NCBI RefSeq assembly: GCF_001896205.1
Contig: NZ_MPNU01000001.1
Span: 3,307,992 to 3,371,991 of the forward strand
Length of the DNA stretch: 64,000 nt
DNA from: Edwardsiella piscicida
GTDB lineage: Bacteria > Pseudomonadota > Gammaproteobacteria > Enterobacterales > Enterobacteriaceae
Direction of reading: 5' to 3'
Shown here: piece after piece, positions 29,264 through 38,823 of the stretch
Position numbering within the stretch: the stretch's first letter is position 1
Layout: each line of letters begins with the position of its first letter
Program-made: the position numbers and the translations under genes
Notes under the pieces: generated by a model
Told to the model about the DNA's origin: nothing
Databases searched by the model: none
The model's input: only the letters and a program-made list of their open reading frames with translations

Positions 29264-31240
29264 TCACTCGTCTTCCAGGTAGGTGTAGCCGTACAGACCG
29301 GCCTCAAACTCTTCCAGGAACTGCGCCTGCAGCGCCTCGTCCAGATGGGCCGCGCGCACCTGATCGCGGAAGTGGGTCAGCAGCACCTGCGGGTCGAGCT
29401 GCACATACTCCAGCATCTCCGCCACGGAGTTGCCGTCGTAGGATTCGTCCACCTCGACGCTGCCGTCCTCGAACACATACACATCGATCGTGGCGGTGTC
29501 GCCGAACAGATTATGCATGTTGCCCAGGATCTCCTGGTAGGCGCCGATCATGAAGAAGCCCACCAGCGGCGGATCCTGCGGATCGTACTCCGGCATCGGC
29601 ATGGTGGTCGCCACGCCGTCGCCATCGATGTAGTGATCGATGGTTCCGTCCGAGTCACAGGTGATATCCAGCAGCACGGCGCGGCGCGTCGGTACCTTAT
29701 CCAGTCCGCTGAGAGGCAGCACCGGGAACAGCTGATCGATCCCCCAGGCGTCCGGCATCGACTGGAACAGGGAGAAGTTAACGTACAGCTTATCGGCCAT
29801 TCGCTCCTGCAGTTCATCGATGATCGGACGATGGGCGCGGTTGCTGGGATCCAGCTGGGTCTGCAGCTGGCTGCAGATGGCCAGATACTGCTGTTCGGCC
29901 CAGGCGCGCTGACTCAGGCTGAGGATCCCGTGGGCATACTGGCTATGCACGTCGTGCAGATCGAGCTGGCTATCGTGCAGCCATTCGCGCAGCGAACGAC
30001 GGCCGCTAGGCACCTGCATCTCTTCCCAGGTGGCCCACAGGCTCTGCAGCGCACGCGGCGCGTCGGCGGCCGGCGGCTGCGGCGGCGGCAGTTCGTTGCG
30101 CTCCACCCCGATGATATTGGAGACCAGCACCGTATGGTGCGCCGTCACCGCCCTGCCCGACTCGGTGATCACCGTCGGGTGCGGCAGGCCGTGCTCGTTA
30201 CAGGCGTCGCCTATCCCCCAGATCACGTTGTTGGCGTATTCGTTTAGGCCGTAGTTAACCGAGCAGTCGGACTGGGAACGGGTTCCCTCATAGTCGACCC
30301 CCAGGCCGCCGCCGACGTCGAAGCACTGGATATTGACCCCCAGCTTATGCAGTTCGACGTAGAAACGCGCCGACTCGCGCACCCCGGTGGCGATATCGCG
30401 AATGTTGGCCATCTGCGATCCCAGATGGAAGTGCAGCAGCTGCAGGCTCTCAAGGTGCCCGGCCTGACGCAGGGTTTCCACCAGCTGCAGGACCTGCACC
30501 GCCGCCAGGCCGAACTTGGACTTTTCGCCGCCGCTGGACTGCCACTTACCGGAGCCCTGGGAAGCCAGACGCGCACGCACGCCCAGGCGCGGCACCACGT
30601 CGAGGCGCTTGGCCTCTTCCAGCACCACGTCTATCTCGCTCAGCTTCTCGATGACCAGATAGACCTTGTGACCCAGCTTTTCACCGATCAGCGCCAGTCG
30701 AATGTATTCACGATCCTTATAGCCGTTGCAGACGATCACGCTACGCGTCATGCCGGCGTGCGCCAGCACCGCCATCAGCTCAGCCTTAGAGCCAGCCTCC
30801 AGCCCCAGCGGTTCGCCGGAGTTGACCAGCGACTCGATCACCCGCCGCTGCTGATTGACCTTGATCGGATACACCAGGAAGTAATCCCCCTGGTAGCCGA
30901 ACGACGCGCGCGCACGGCGGAAGGCGGCGTTGATCGAGCGCAGACGGTGCTGCAGGATCTGCGGAAAGCAGAACAGCGCCGGCAGGCGCTGCTGGCGATC
31001 GGCCTGGATCTGCAGCGCCAGCGCCGTCAGATCGACCCGCGCCTGCGGCACGTCGGGATCCGGGCACACGGAGATGTGGCCCAGCTCATTCACATCGTAA
31101 TAGTTGCCACCCCAGTAGGCGACGTTGTAGGTGCTCAGCATCTTGCTGGCATTACTATCGCTCATCGCGACCTCCTGCATGGAACGCAAAGGGGAGCTGT
31201 CTGCCGAATCCTGCGGATACTGTGCAATCAGATCAGACAC
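29264..31240 (-). CDS. speA: Biosynthetic arginine decarboxylase
   Basis: The 658-residue PLP enzyme of fold type III makes agmatine from arginine. The PLP lysine is in [13 protein letters not shown] (about Lys127). [29 protein letters not shown] and the C-terminal [16 protein letters not shown] block are typical. GTG at 31240 was chosen: AAGGAG lies 6 nt upstream and the length then equals E. coli SpeA. It feeds agmatine to SpeB; the metK product SAM is later used in polyamine synthesis. Confidence 0.96.
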   Translation of the reverse strand: MSDLIAQYPQDSADSSPLRSMQEVAMSDSNASKMLSTYNVAYWGGNYYDVNELGHISVCPDPDVPQARVDLTALALQIQADRQQRLPALFCFPQILQHRLRSINAAFRRARASFGYQGDYFLVYPIKVNQQRRVIESLVNSGEPLGLEAGSKAELMAVLAHAGMTRSVIVCNGYKDREYIRLALIGEKLGHKVYLVIEKLSEIDVVLEEAKRLDVVPRLGVRARLASQGSGKWQSSGGEKSKFGLAAVQVLQLVETLRQAGHLESLQLLHFHLGSQMANIRDIATGVRESARFYVELHKLGVNIQCFDVGGGLGVDYEGTRSQSDCSVNYGLNEYANNVIWGIGDACNEHGLPHPTVITESGRAVTAHHTVLVSNIIGVERNELPPPQPPAADAPRALQSLWATWEEMQVPSGRRSLREWLHDSQLDLHDVHSQYAHGILSLSQRAWAEQQYLAICSQLQTQLDPSNRAHRPIIDELQERMADKLYVNFSLFQSMPDAWGIDQLFPVLPLSGLDKVPTRRAVLLDITCDSDGTIDHYIDGDGVATTMPMPEYDPQDPPLVGFFMIGAYQEILGNMHNLFGDTATIDVYVFEDGSVEVDESYDGNSVAEMLEYVQLDPQVLLTHFRDQVRAAHLDEALQAQFLEEFEAGLYGYTYLEDE

Positions 31241-31537
31241 GGGCAGCTCCTTTTCCGGCGTGGCCAACCGTTGCGCCAGCCACTATTGCAGCATCATCTG
31301 CATAGAACAACCCACACGCCGGGATTTTTGGCGTGACCACAAAGCTCAGCGCCGGACATAATGCCGGGCCGATATCAGTATAAGAACAAAACACGTCGTT
31401 AACTCCGTGGGTCGGGGAGCGCATTGGAATCGCCGATCCCCTATGAATAAACCCCTGCGGCCGGACGCCACAGGCTACCCTTGTTCAGTCATCAGATGCC
31501 GTAAACGGCGCAAGAATCCTGAGGTACACCCAAGCCG
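31241..31537. other. speA upstream region
   Basis: This roughly 300-bp stretch holds the presumed speA promoter and no gene I can support. E. coli encodes the small protein YqgB at the matching place; I could not recognise a counterpart. Confidence 0.35.
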
Positions 31538-31765
31538 TCATCCCAAGAGTGGGTAACATCGGGCAAATGCGAGAAAAGAGGATAAAAAGGAGGGAAGGCG
31601 CGTTGCGCAAAACGCGTCGCGATGACGCAGTACGCCGCAGGGAGCGGCACGTTTTACCACAGCCTTAGCACGGATCATTACCTGAACCACCTCCATCGCT
31701 GCCATATCACACGGCAGATCTTCAAAGTTAACAGCATGATAAAACTGACAGTATGGCGCTGCCAT
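31538..31765 (-). CDS. Small hypothetical protein between speA and metK
   Basis: A 75-codon reading frame starts MAAPYCQFYHAVNFEDL, with AGGAGGG directly upstream (spacing only about 1-2 nt). Codon choice looks coding (CTG, CGT, GCG, GTG), but GC content is lower than in neighbouring genes. No known domain is visible, and it has five or six cysteines. E. coli carries small genes of unknown function (yqgB, yqgC, yqgD) in the same interval, so this may be a YqgC-like protein. I am not sure it is translated. Confidence 0.35.
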   Translation of the reverse strand: MAAPYCQFYHAVNFEDLPCDMAAMEVVQVMIRAKAVVKRAAPCGVLRHRDAFCATRLPSFLSSFLAFARCYPLLG

Positions 31766-32037
31766 ACCCTCCTCGGCCGGAAGTGGGACACATAGCCGCC
31801 CCGAAACGCCCCGTTTTACGCCACCCGCGAAGGGGGAAAACGGCAGCACTCCGGTTGAAGCGTTATGCACCGGTAAGCCGCGCGCCGTTTATACCGACAA
31901 CGGGCTAAAAAAGCAAAATGAAATTGTATCCACCGGCTGCAATCGGATCACCGGGTGCGCAGCGGGATCCCCCAGAGTGCGTTTCCGACAAAAAAGGAGT
32001 GGAAAAATCCCACCGCCTTGGCCTAGAATAGCCGTCC

Positions 32038-32053
32038 AGATGTTAATCCATCT
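32038..32053. promoter_or_regulatory. MetJ-box-like site upstream of metK
   Basis: AGATGTTAATCCATCT is a 16-bp element with AGATG/CATCT dyad symmetry, the length of two 8-bp met boxes (consensus AGACGTCT), with several mismatches. metK belongs to the MetJ regulon in E. coli. A -10-like TATACT follows at 32053-32058, so repressor binding would block the promoter. Confidence 0.45.
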
Positions 32054-32108
32054 ATACTTTTTAACCGATAAACTGCTTAACGGCTTTGCCTGAGGGGCGT
32101 TGCAGGAA

Positions 32109-32161
32109 GCATCAGGCACCAGAGGTCCTCAGCGGATAACGATGAGGGTGCCCCTGATGGC
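32109..32161 (+). other. Long hairpin in the metK 5' leader
   Basis: GCATCAGG...CACC at 32109-32120 pairs with GGTG..CCTGATGGC at 32148-32161, with a smaller GAGG/CCTC pairing inside. It lies about 80 nt before the metK start. No known SAM riboswitch core was recognised in it. Confidence 0.4.
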
Positions 32162-32238
32162 TACCCCCAAACAGCACGCAGCGTCAGCGCTGTGCAGCGC
32201 AGTAGAATCAACCCGTCTTTTGAAGGTAAAGAACACAT

Positions 32239-33393
32239 ATGGCTAAACACCTTTTCACTTCCGAGTCCGTGTCTGAAGGACATCCGGATAAAATCGCCGA
32301 CCAAATCTCCGACGCCGTACTGGATGCCATCCTCGAGCAGGATCCGAAGGCGCGCGTAGCCTGTGAAACCTACGTCAAAACCGGCATGGTGCTGGTCGGC
32401 GGCGAAATCACCACCAACGCCTGGGTCGATATCGAAGAGCTGACCCGTAAAACCGTGGCCGACATCGGCTACGTCAGCTCTGACATGGGCTTTGACGCCA
32501 ACTCTTGCGCCGTACTGAGCGCCATCGGCAAGCAGTCCCCGGATATCAACCAGGGCGTCGACCGCTGCGATCCGCTGGAGCAGGGCGCCGGCGACCAGGG
32601 CATCATGTTCGGCTATGCCACCAACGAAACCGACGTACTGATGCCGGCGCCGATCACCTACGCCCACCGTCTGATGGAGCGTCAGGCCCAGGTGCGCAAA
32701 AACGGCACCCTGCCGTGGCTGCGTCCGGATGCCAAGAGCCAGGTGACCTTCCAGTATGACGACGGCAAGATCGCCGGTATCGATGCCGTGGTGCTCTCTA
32801 CCCAGCACGCCGACACCATCAGCCAGAAAGATCTGCAGGAAGCGGTGATGGAAGAGATCATCAAGCCGGTTCTGCCTGCCGAGTGGCTGTCTGCCAGCAC
32901 CAAATACTTCATCAACCCGACCGGCCGCTTCGTTATCGGCGGCCCGATGGGCGACTGCGGCCTGACCGGTCGTAAGATCATCGTCGACACCTACGGCGGC
33001 GCTGCCCGTCACGGCGGCGGTGCGTTTTCCGGTAAAGATCCGTCCAAGGTGGACCGCTCTGCCGCCTACGCCGCGCGCTATGTGGCCAAGAACATCGTCG
33101 CCGCCGGCCTGGCCGACCGCTGCGAGATCCAGGTCTCCTACGCCATCGGCGTGGCCGAGCCGACCTCTATCATGATAGAAACCTTCGGCACGGAGAAGGT
33201 CGATCAGGAGCAGCTGACCCAGCTGGTTCGTGAGTTCTTCGATCTGCGTCCGTATGGCCTGATCCAGATGCTGGATCTGATCCAGCCGATCTATCGCCAG
33301 ACGGCAGCCTACGGCCACTTTGGCCGCGAGCAGTTCCCGTGGGAAAAAACCGACAAAGCCGCGCTGCTGCGCGAGGCCGCCGGTCTGAAGTAA
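32239..33393 (+). CDS. metK: S-adenosylmethionine synthetase
   Basis: The 384-residue enzyme makes SAM from methionine and ATP and has the same length as E. coli Met[21 protein letters not shown] is at the N-terminus, the [12 protein letters not shown] signature at about residue 117, and the P-loop-like [16 protein letters not shown] at about 259. SAM from here supports methylation and spermidine synthesis downstream of speA/speB. Confidence 0.98.
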   Translation: MAKHLFTSESVSEGHPDKIADQISDAVLDAILEQDPKARVACETYVKTGMVLVGGEITTNAWVDIEELTRKTVADIGYVSSDMGFDANSCAVLSAIGKQSPDINQGVDRCDPLEQGAGDQGIMFGYATNETDVLMPAPITYAHRLMERQAQVRKNGTLPWLRPDAKSQVTFQYDDGKIAGIDAVVLSTQHADTISQKDLQEAVMEEIIKPVLPAEWLSASTKYFINPTGRFVIGGPMGDCGLTGRKIIVDTYGGAARHGGGAFSGKDPSKVDRSAAYAARYVAKNIVAAGLADRCEIQVSYAIGVAEPTSIMIETFGTEKVDQEQLTQLVREFFDLRPYGLIQMLDLIQPIYRQTAAYGHFGREQFPWEKTDKAALLREAAGLK

Positions 33394-33412
33394 TCGCGAA
33401 CTCCCTTGCATA

Positions 33413-33440
33413 AGGCAGGCCTTACGGCCTGCCTTTTTTT
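33413..33440 (+). terminator. Intrinsic terminator of metK
   Basis: AAGGCAGGCC-TTAC-GGCCTGCC is followed by seven T residues, 20 nt after the metK stop. Confidence 0.9.
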
Positions 33441-33473
33441 ATCCCCCGCCGCCCCCCTGCCGCTGACGCCAAT

Positions 33474-33527
33474 CCAAGCCAAGTCAATCCAAGCCAAGCC
33501 AAGCCAAGCCAAGCCAAGCCAAGCCAA
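33474..33527. repeat. CCAAG pentanucleotide tandem repeat upstream of galP
   Basis: Seven perfect CCAAG units run from 33489 to 33523, followed by CCAA. Imperfect CCAAG/TCAAT units precede them from 33474. The tract lies between the metK terminator and the first gal-type operator, and is not coding in any plausible gene. Confidence 0.9.
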
Positions 33528-33528
33528 A

Positions 33529-33544
33529 GTGAAAACGATTACAT
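33529..33544. promoter_or_regulatory. Distal GalR/GalS-type operator
   Basis: GTGAAAACGATTACAT resembles the gal operator pattern GTGTAANCGNTTACAC. It lies directly after the CCAAG repeat and is centred about 194 bp upstream of the second operator. Confidence 0.5.
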
Positions 33545-33722
33545 TTCGTCGATACAGCACCGTCACCCGTCGGCGCCACGCCGCCTATTCGTAGGCTTAC
33601 GCCGGCTTTTCATTGGCCAAAATAGGGATAAAACCGCGAAATAACGTCATGTTACAACACAAACAAAGCGAGTCATTAACAGCCTGGCTACGTGCATTGA
33701 TGATGATTATTTATCGTGGCGT

Positions 33723-33738
33723 ATGTAAACGATTACAT
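33723..33738. promoter_or_regulatory. Proximal GalR/GalS-type operator
   Basis: ATGTAAACGATTACAT is a near-perfect match to the gal operator core, about 85 bp before galP. E. coli galP is controlled by GalR and GalS. Confidence 0.65.
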
Positions 33739-33741
33739 TTA

Positions 33742-33757
33742 TGTGATCATGCGCACT
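33742..33757. promoter_or_regulatory. CRP site upstream of galP
   Basis: TGTGATCATGCGCACT fits TGTGA-N6-TCACA with two mismatches in the second arm. It lies just downstream of the proximal operator, an arrangement consistent with CRP activation and Gal repression. Confidence 0.5.
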
Positions 33758-33820
33758 TTATAGTCAGCGGGCAATTCTTACCATGGCGACATCAGAGAAA
33801 TGATCCTGTTTGGAGGCAGT

Positions 33821-35227
33821 ATGAGTACTACCGTCAATACATCCGCCGTACCCCATGCCCGTTCCAACGCCGGCATGACGTTCTTTGTCTGCTTTCTGGC
33901 CGCGCTAGCGGGTCTGCTGTTTGGTCTGGATATCGGGGTGATCGCCGGCGCACTGCCGTTTATTACCGATACCTTTAACATCACCAGCTCGCAGCAGGAG
34001 TGGGTCGTCAGCTCGATGATGTTCGGGGCCGCCGTCGGCGCCGTCGGCAGCGGCTGGATGAACCACCGTATGGGGCGTAAATACAGCCTGATGATCGGGG
34101 CGATTCTGTTCGTCGTCGGCTCCCTGTGCTCCGCCTTCGCCCCTAACGTCGATATTCTGATCCTGTCGCGTATCCTGCTGGGGCTGGCCGTCGGCATCGC
34201 CTCCTACACCGCGCCGATCTACCTGTCCGAGATCGCCCCGGAGCGCATCCGCGGCAGCATGATCTCGATGTACCAGCTGATGATCACCATCGGGATCCTC
34301 GGTGCCTATCTGTCCGACACCGCCTTTAGCTATACCGGCTCCTGGCGCTGGATGCTGGGGGTGATCACCATCCCGGCCATCGTGCTGCTGCTGGGGGTCT
34401 TCTTCCTGCCGGATAGCCCGCGCTGGCTGGCCTCCCGTAACCGCCACGAGCAGGCGCGTCAGGTGCTGGAAAAGCTGCGCGACAGCAGCCAGCAGGCCCA
34501 GGATGAGCTGAACGATATTCGTGACAGTCTGAAGTTAAAGCAGAGCGGCTGGGCGCTGTTCCTGCAGAACAGCAACTTTCGCCGGGCGGTCTATCTGGGG
34601 ATTCTGCTGCAGGTAATGCAGCAGTTTACCGGGATGAACGTCATCATGTACTACGCACCGAAAATCTTCGATCTGGCCGGCTTTGCCAGCACCGAACAGC
34701 AGATGTGGGGAACGGTGATCGTCGGCCTGGTCAACGTATTGGCCACCTTCATCGCCATCGGCCTGGTGGACCGCTGGGGCCGTAAGCCGACGCTGATCCT
34801 GGGCTTTATCGTCATGGCCATCGGGATGGGCACACTGGGCACCATGATGCACATCGGCATTACCTCTAGCGTGGTGCAGTACTTCGCCATCTTTATGCTG
34901 CTGCTGTTTATCGTCGGCTTCGCCATGAGCGCCGGCCCGCTGATCTGGGTACTGTGCTCCGAAATCCAGCCGCTGAAAGGGCGTGACTTCGGCATCACCT
35001 GCTCCACCGCCACCAACTGGATCGCCAACATGATCGTCGGGGCAACCTTCCTGACCATGCTGAACAATCTGGGCAGCGCCCACACCTTCTGGGTCTACGC
35101 CGCCCTGAACCTGATCTTCATCTTCATTACCCTGGCGCTGATCCCGGAGACCAAGAATATCTCCCTGGAGCACATCGAGCGTAATCTGATGGCCGGCAAA
35201 TCGCTGCGCAACATCGGCTCGCGCTAA
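33821..35227 (+). CDS. galP: Galactose:proton symporter GalP
   Basis: The 468-residue major-facilitator sugar porter has twelve membrane segments. Sugar-porter signatures are visible: [14 protein letters not shown] (about residues 35-48), [53 protein letters not shown] and [18 protein letters not shown] was chosen as the start because GGAGG lies 4 nt upstream. It is next to metK, as in E. coli. Confidence 0.95.
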   Translation: MSTTVNTSAVPHARSNAGMTFFVCFLAALAGLLFGLDIGVIAGALPFITDTFNITSSQQEWVVSSMMFGAAVGAVGSGWMNHRMGRKYSLMIGAILFVVGSLCSAFAPNVDILILSRILLGLAVGIASYTAPIYLSEIAPERIRGSMISMYQLMITIGILGAYLSDTAFSYTGSWRWMLGVITIPAIVLLLGVFFLPDSPRWLASRNRHEQARQVLEKLRDSSQQAQDELNDIRDSLKLKQSGWALFLQNSNFRRAVYLGILLQVMQQFTGMNVIMYYAPKIFDLAGFASTEQQMWGTVIVGLVNVLATFIAIGLVDRWGRKPTLILGFIVMAIGMGTLGTMMHIGITSSVVQYFAIFMLLLFIVGFAMSAGPLIWVLCSEIQPLKGRDFGITCSTATNWIANMIVGATFLTMLNNLGSAHTFWVYAALNLIFIFITLALIPETKNISLEHIERNLMAGKSLRNIGSR

Positions 35228-35244
35228 ACACGTCGCCCCACGCT

Positions 35245-35275
35245 ACCGCATGGCGCCTGCCATGCGGTTTTTTTT
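35245..35275 (+). terminator. Intrinsic terminator of galP
   Basis: ACCGCATGGC-GCCT-GCCATGCGGT is followed by eight T residues. It is a strong terminator 18 nt after the galP stop. Confidence 0.9.
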
Positions 35276-35325
35276 GTCCGCAGCGAGGCAAACCCCCGGC
35301 AGCGTCGGGGGCGATGAGATCCCCC

Positions 35326-36666
35326 TTACTCCCCGGCGATCTGCATGCTGTCCAGCAGCACCGAGCCGCACTGAATGTTGCTACGCGTCTCAATATCGTC
35401 GCCTATCGTGACCATGTTGGCCCACATATCGCGCAGATTGCCGGCGATGGTGACCTCGCTCACCGGGTACTGGATCTCGCCGTTCTCCACCCAGAAACCG
35501 GATGCGCCGCGCGAATAGTCGCCGGTCACCGCGCTCACCCCCTGCCCCATCAGTTCGGTGACCAGGAATCCGCGCCCCATCTCCCGCAGCATCTGTTCAA
35601 ATCCCAGCCCGCGGCCGGCGATACGCCAGTTATGAATGCCGCCGGCGTGACCGGTGCTATGCAGCCCCAGCTTACGCGCCGAATAGCTGGTCAGCAGCCA
35701 GGTCTGCAGCACGCCGTCCTGTACAATGCGGCGCGGCGTGGTGCGTACCCCTTCGCTGTCGAACGGGGTCGACGCCAGACCGCGCAGCAGGTGCGGCTGC
35801 TCATCGATGGTCAGCCAGGATGGCAGGATCTGCTGGCCCAGGCTGTCGAGTAAAAAGGTGGACTTGCGGTACACGCTGCTGCCGCTAATGGCCCCGACCA
35901 GATGGCCGAACAGCCCGGTAGCGGCCTCTGCGGCGAACATCACCGGCGCCTGCATGGTGGGCAGACGACGCGGCGCCAGGCGCGCAAGCGTTCGGCGGGC
36001 GCACTCCTCGCCGACCCAGCGCGCGGAGCGCAGATCGTCCATATCTCGGGCGATGGTATAGGCGTAATCACGCTCCATATCGCCGTTCTGCTCGGCAATC
36101 ACGCAGCTGGAAAGAGAGTGACGGCTGGAGCAGTAGCTCTGCAGCATGCCGTGGCTGTTGCCGAAGACGCGGATGCCATAGTGGCTGTTGAAGCTACCGC
36201 CCTCGGTATTGGTGATGCGTGCATCGGCGCTCAGGGCCGCCTGCTCGGCCTCCGCCGCCAGCGCAATCGCCTGCTCAGCGTTCAGCTCCGCCGGGTGAAA
36301 CAGATCCAGATCCGGCGCCTCAAACGCCAGCAGATCGCGCGGCGCCGGCCCGGCGCAGGGGTCCGGAGAGGTGTAGCGCGCAATGTCCAACGCCGCCTGC
36401 ACCGTACGCGCGATGGCCTGCGGGCTGAGATCGGTCGAGGAGGCGCTGCCTTTACACTGCTGATGGTAGACGGTGATCCCCAGCGCGCCGTCGCTGTTAA
36501 ACTCGACGTTCTCGACCTCACCAAAGCGGGTGCTGACGCTGATGCCGGTGGTCCGGGTCACCGCCACCTCTGCCGCATCCGCTCCGGCCTGCGCCAGCGT
36601 CAGCGCCTGCGCCACGGCCTCTTCCAGCGCCTTGCGCTGCTCTGCTACCTGATTGATGACTTTCAT
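35326..36666 (-). CDS. pmbA: Metalloprotease subunit TldE/PmbA
   Basis: The 446-residue protein is the TldE/PmbA partner of the TldD/E peptidase, which trims ribosomally made peptides such as microcin B17 and degrades CcdA. The [27 protein letters not shown] block at residues 41-67 and the C-terminal [33 protein letters not shown] block are typical. In E. coli pmbA is adjacent to and divergent from yjgA (darP). Here an H-NS-type gene lies between them, and the pair is joined to the metK-galP region, a rearrangement relative to E. coli. Confidence 0.95.
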   Translation of the reverse strand: MKVINQVAEQRKALEEAVAQALTLAQAGADAAEVAVTRTTGISVSTRFGEVENVEFNSDGALGITVYHQQCKGSASSTDLSPQAIARTVQAALDIARYTSPDPCAGPAPRDLLAFEAPDLDLFHPAELNAEQAIALAAEAEQAALSADARITNTEGGSFNSHYGIRVFGNSHGMLQSYCSSRHSLSSCVIAEQNGDMERDYAYTIARDMDDLRSARWVGEECARRTLARLAPRRLPTMQAPVMFAAEAATGLFGHLVGAISGSSVYRKSTFLLDSLGQQILPSWLTIDEQPHLLRGLASTPFDSEGVRTTPRRIVQDGVLQTWLLTSYSARKLGLHSTGHAGGIHNWRIAGRGLGFEQMLREMGRGFLVTELMGQGVSAVTGDYSRGASGFWVENGEIQYPVSEVTIAGNLRDMWANMVTIGDDIETRSNIQCGSVLLDSMQIAGE

Positions 36667-37052
36667 TAATCCGCCATGATTGCAAAACGGTTAAACCGGA
36701 CGACACCGCGCCGTCGGCTATGACAACAGGCCGCAGCCTGAGTAATACAGGGCCGTATCTCCCGCGGACAGCCGGCAGCGGTACAGGCCGGCGCGATCGC
36801 CGACAACCGCCCAGGGACAACGGCGCCCAATGAGGGAACAGCAGCTAAGAGTGTAACAGGAAGCGCAGCGAATTTCGTTGCCAGCGCATGCCCCGGCGCA
36901 GACCCACCGCGGTGCGGGCGCCGTGCCGAAGGCGCAGCGCGACCCGGCGAAAGGATGAGATAAGAAAAGACGGGACGTGCGGAGCCGCCGCAAATAACGG
37001 CGCGACCGTCATGCCCCTGCGCTAACGGGGAGCATCATGACGGTCGGAGAAT
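36667..37052. other. Gap between the H-NS-type gene and pmbA
   Basis: I see no gene in this 386-bp GC-rich stretch; frames here lack codon bias and family resemblance. It presumably holds the pmbA promoter and the end of the H-NS-type transcript. Confidence 0.4.
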
Positions 37053-37454
37053 TTATTTGATCAGGAAATCATCCAGGGATTTACCGGCATCAACTTCAAT
37101 CTTGATCATTTTCGGCATGCGGCCCTGACCGGTCCACTGCTTAATTTCGCCGTTCTCATCCAGATATTCATATTTAGCCGGACGCGGCGCACGCTTAGCT
37201 TTACGCTCGGTGACCTTTTCCATCTCCAGCAAATCATCCAGAGAGATCCCTTCGGCCATCAGCATTTCGCGGTAGGACTTCAGCTTCTCTTCACGCTCGC
37301 GGCGGCTGCTCTCAGCCTGCTCGATCTCTTCACGGCGCTCGCTTACCACGGCGCGCAGCTTATCCAGCATCTCTTCCAGAACGGAAATCTGGGTTTCGCG
37401 TGCATAGGCACGCAGCGTACGAATATTATTCAGTGACTTCAACAAATCTGACAT
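37053..37454 (-). CDS. H-NS/StpA-family nucleoid-associated protein
   Basis: The 133-residue protein has the two-part H-NS layout. A coiled-coil oligomerisation region covers about residues 1-80 ([20 protein letters not shown], then [18 protein letters not shown]). The C-terminal DNA-binding domain contains WTGQGRMP (about residues 106-113) and ends in [10 protein letters not shown]. It resembles both H-NS and StpA and differs from each in the linker, so I do not assign a symbol. Its upstream region is the most AT-rich in the window, suggesting self-control or silencing. Its place between pmbA and darP suggests a paralogue inserted into a core locus. Confidence 0.93.
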   Translation of the reverse strand: MSDLLKSLNNIRTLRAYARETQISVLEEMLDKLRAVVSERREEIEQAESSRREREEKLKSYREMLMAEGISLDDLLEMEKVTERKAKRAPRPAKYEYLDENGEIKQWTGQGRMPKMIKIEVDAGKSLDDFLIK

Positions 37455-37935
37455 AACTAACCTATATTAATTTAGACCGCGGCATTATAATTATATTGTC
37501 TTTCGAGTCAAAACCTATGACAAATTAATTTTCCCTGACCGACGTTCCGTGTTCGGTCCCTCTTTCCGCCACCGTTAACAGATCAAAAAAAACGATTTAG
37601 CAAAATATTATATATCCCCAATCAGATCACAATCCGCCAATTAAATATTAATATGTATTATTAATCAGAGAATTAATTTCAACGCACTGCGTCGAGCCGT
37701 CCTCGTCGTCGCGCGACAGACCACGCGTAACGCGCTCTTTTTCGTCGCCACAGCGCGGCGCACGGGGGACGATGGCGAACATTCCCTGCCGTAAAACGGG
37801 CGCCGGGTATATACTTCTGCACGGGAAACCGTCTTACGGGTCATCCATCGGCCGCGGCGTCGGCGCGGGCCGATAATTGCGCGACACGCGCGCGTACACC
37901 TGTTAGGATGTGCGCCATTTTTTAAGGAAACTGCC
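37455..37935. promoter_or_regulatory. AT-rich divergent region between the H-NS-type gene and darP
   Basis: No gene is visible in 481 bp. The stretch 37460-37680 is much richer in AT than the rest of the window (for example ATTATATATCC and AATATTAATATG), a likely binding target for H-NS-type proteins. The darP side is GC-rich; AAGGAAACTGCC immediately precedes the darP ATG. Confidence 0.5.
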
Positions 37936-38490
37936 ATGCACAAACATCCAGACGAAGAGTGGCTGGACGAGATCCCAGGCCAACAAGAGAACGAAGATGA
38001 TGATGAAATCATCTGGGTCAGCAAAAGCGAAATCAAACGCGATGCCGAAGCCCTGAAAGCCCTGGGGGCCGAACTGGTAGACCTCGGGAAAAATGCGCTG
38101 GATCGCATCCCGCTGGATGAAGATCTGCGCGCCGCAATTGAACTGGCGCAGCGCATCAAGAAAGAGGGGCGTCGTCGCCAGCTGCAGCTGATCGGTAAAC
38201 TGCTGCGCCAGCGCGATCCCGAGCCGATCCAAACGGCGCTGGATAAGCTGAAAAACCGCCACAATCAGCAGGTTGCTCTGTTCCATAAGCTGGAGCAGCT
38301 GCGCGACCGTCTGATCAACGATGGCGATGAGACGATCACCGAGGTTCTGAACCTCTATCCCCACGCCGACCGCCAGCAGCTGCGTGCCCTGATCCGCAAC
38401 GCCAAAAAAGAGCGGGACGGTAACAAGCCCCCCAAATCCGCACGTCAGATCTTCCAATATCTGCGCACGCTGGCAGAAACGAACGACTGA
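37936..38490 (+). CDS. darP: Ribosome biogenesis factor DarP (YjgA)
   Basis: The 184-residue, highly charged helical protein associates with late 50S ribosomal precursors. [23 protein letters not shown] (about residues 22-44) and the C-terminal [16 protein letters not shown] with [11 protein letters not shown] are the family blocks. AAGGAAACTGCC precedes the ATG. It is next to pmbA in E. coli. Confidence 0.95.
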   Translation: MHKHPDEEWLDEIPGQQENEDDDEIIWVSKSEIKRDAEALKALGAELVDLGKNALDRIPLDEDLRAAIELAQRIKKEGRRRQLQLIGKLLRQRDPEPIQTALDKLKNRHNQQVALFHKLEQLRDRLINDGDETITEVLNLYPHADRQQLRALIRNAKKERDGNKPPKSARQIFQYLRTLAETND

Positions 38491-38539
38491 TACAACGCGC
38501 CTGCCGGCCGCTTGGCCGGTAGCGCCGTTTTCCACCGCG

Positions 38540-38818
38540 CTAGGCCGCCCTATCGTAGGTGTTAAAGCGCAGCTCGCCCTCCAGCTCCTCTTCGGCGGCT
38601 TCAAACAGCAGCACCAGCGCCGCAAAGCGTCGCTTCTTCGCGGCGTCGAAGTTGACGAACGTAATCTCCAGCGGCATCCCGATATCGCCGGTCAGCACAT
38701 CCCACAGCGCATCAAGGTTATTGCCAAACCTCGGCGCCAGCGTAAAGGCCTGGGAAAACTGGCGATAGAACGCCGCTAAATCAGCTATCTGGTTAAAATC
38801 AAACTGGACTTTTTGCAT
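38540..38818 (-). CDS. Barstar-family ribonuclease inhibitor
   Basis: The 92-residue protein aligns with barstar. NNLDALWDVLTGDIGMP (about residues 31-47) retains the two Asp residues matching barstar Asp35 and Asp39, which block the RNase active site. It has no signal peptide, so it should act in the cytoplasm. The ATG at 38818 follows GGAG by 8 nt; that GGAG overlaps the end of the RNase gene, and the two genes are 5 bp apart. It should protect the cell from the RNase encoded immediately upstream. E. coli YhcO is a related family member. Confidence 0.9.
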   Translation of the reverse strand: MQKVQFDFNQIADLAAFYRQFSQAFTLAPRFGNNLDALWDVLTGDIGMPLEITFVNFDAAKKRRFAALVLLFEAAEEELEGELRFNTYDRAA

Positions 38819-38823
38819 GGCGA

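Larger units (their letters stand above)
31766..32238 (+). promoter_or_regulatory. metK upstream and leader region
   Basis: This non-coding stretch holds a MetJ-box-like palindrome (32038-32053) and a long structured leader before metK. The coding frames here look like chance. Confidence 0.45.

Noticed and set aside
28943-30247. Long plus-strand frame across speB and speA
   Set aside because: It is a shadow of speA and speB, which match E. coli proteins over their full length.
33474-33527. CCAAG repeat as a CRISPR or iteron array
   Set aside because: Units are only 5 bp and contiguous without spacers, so it is a simple sequence repeat.
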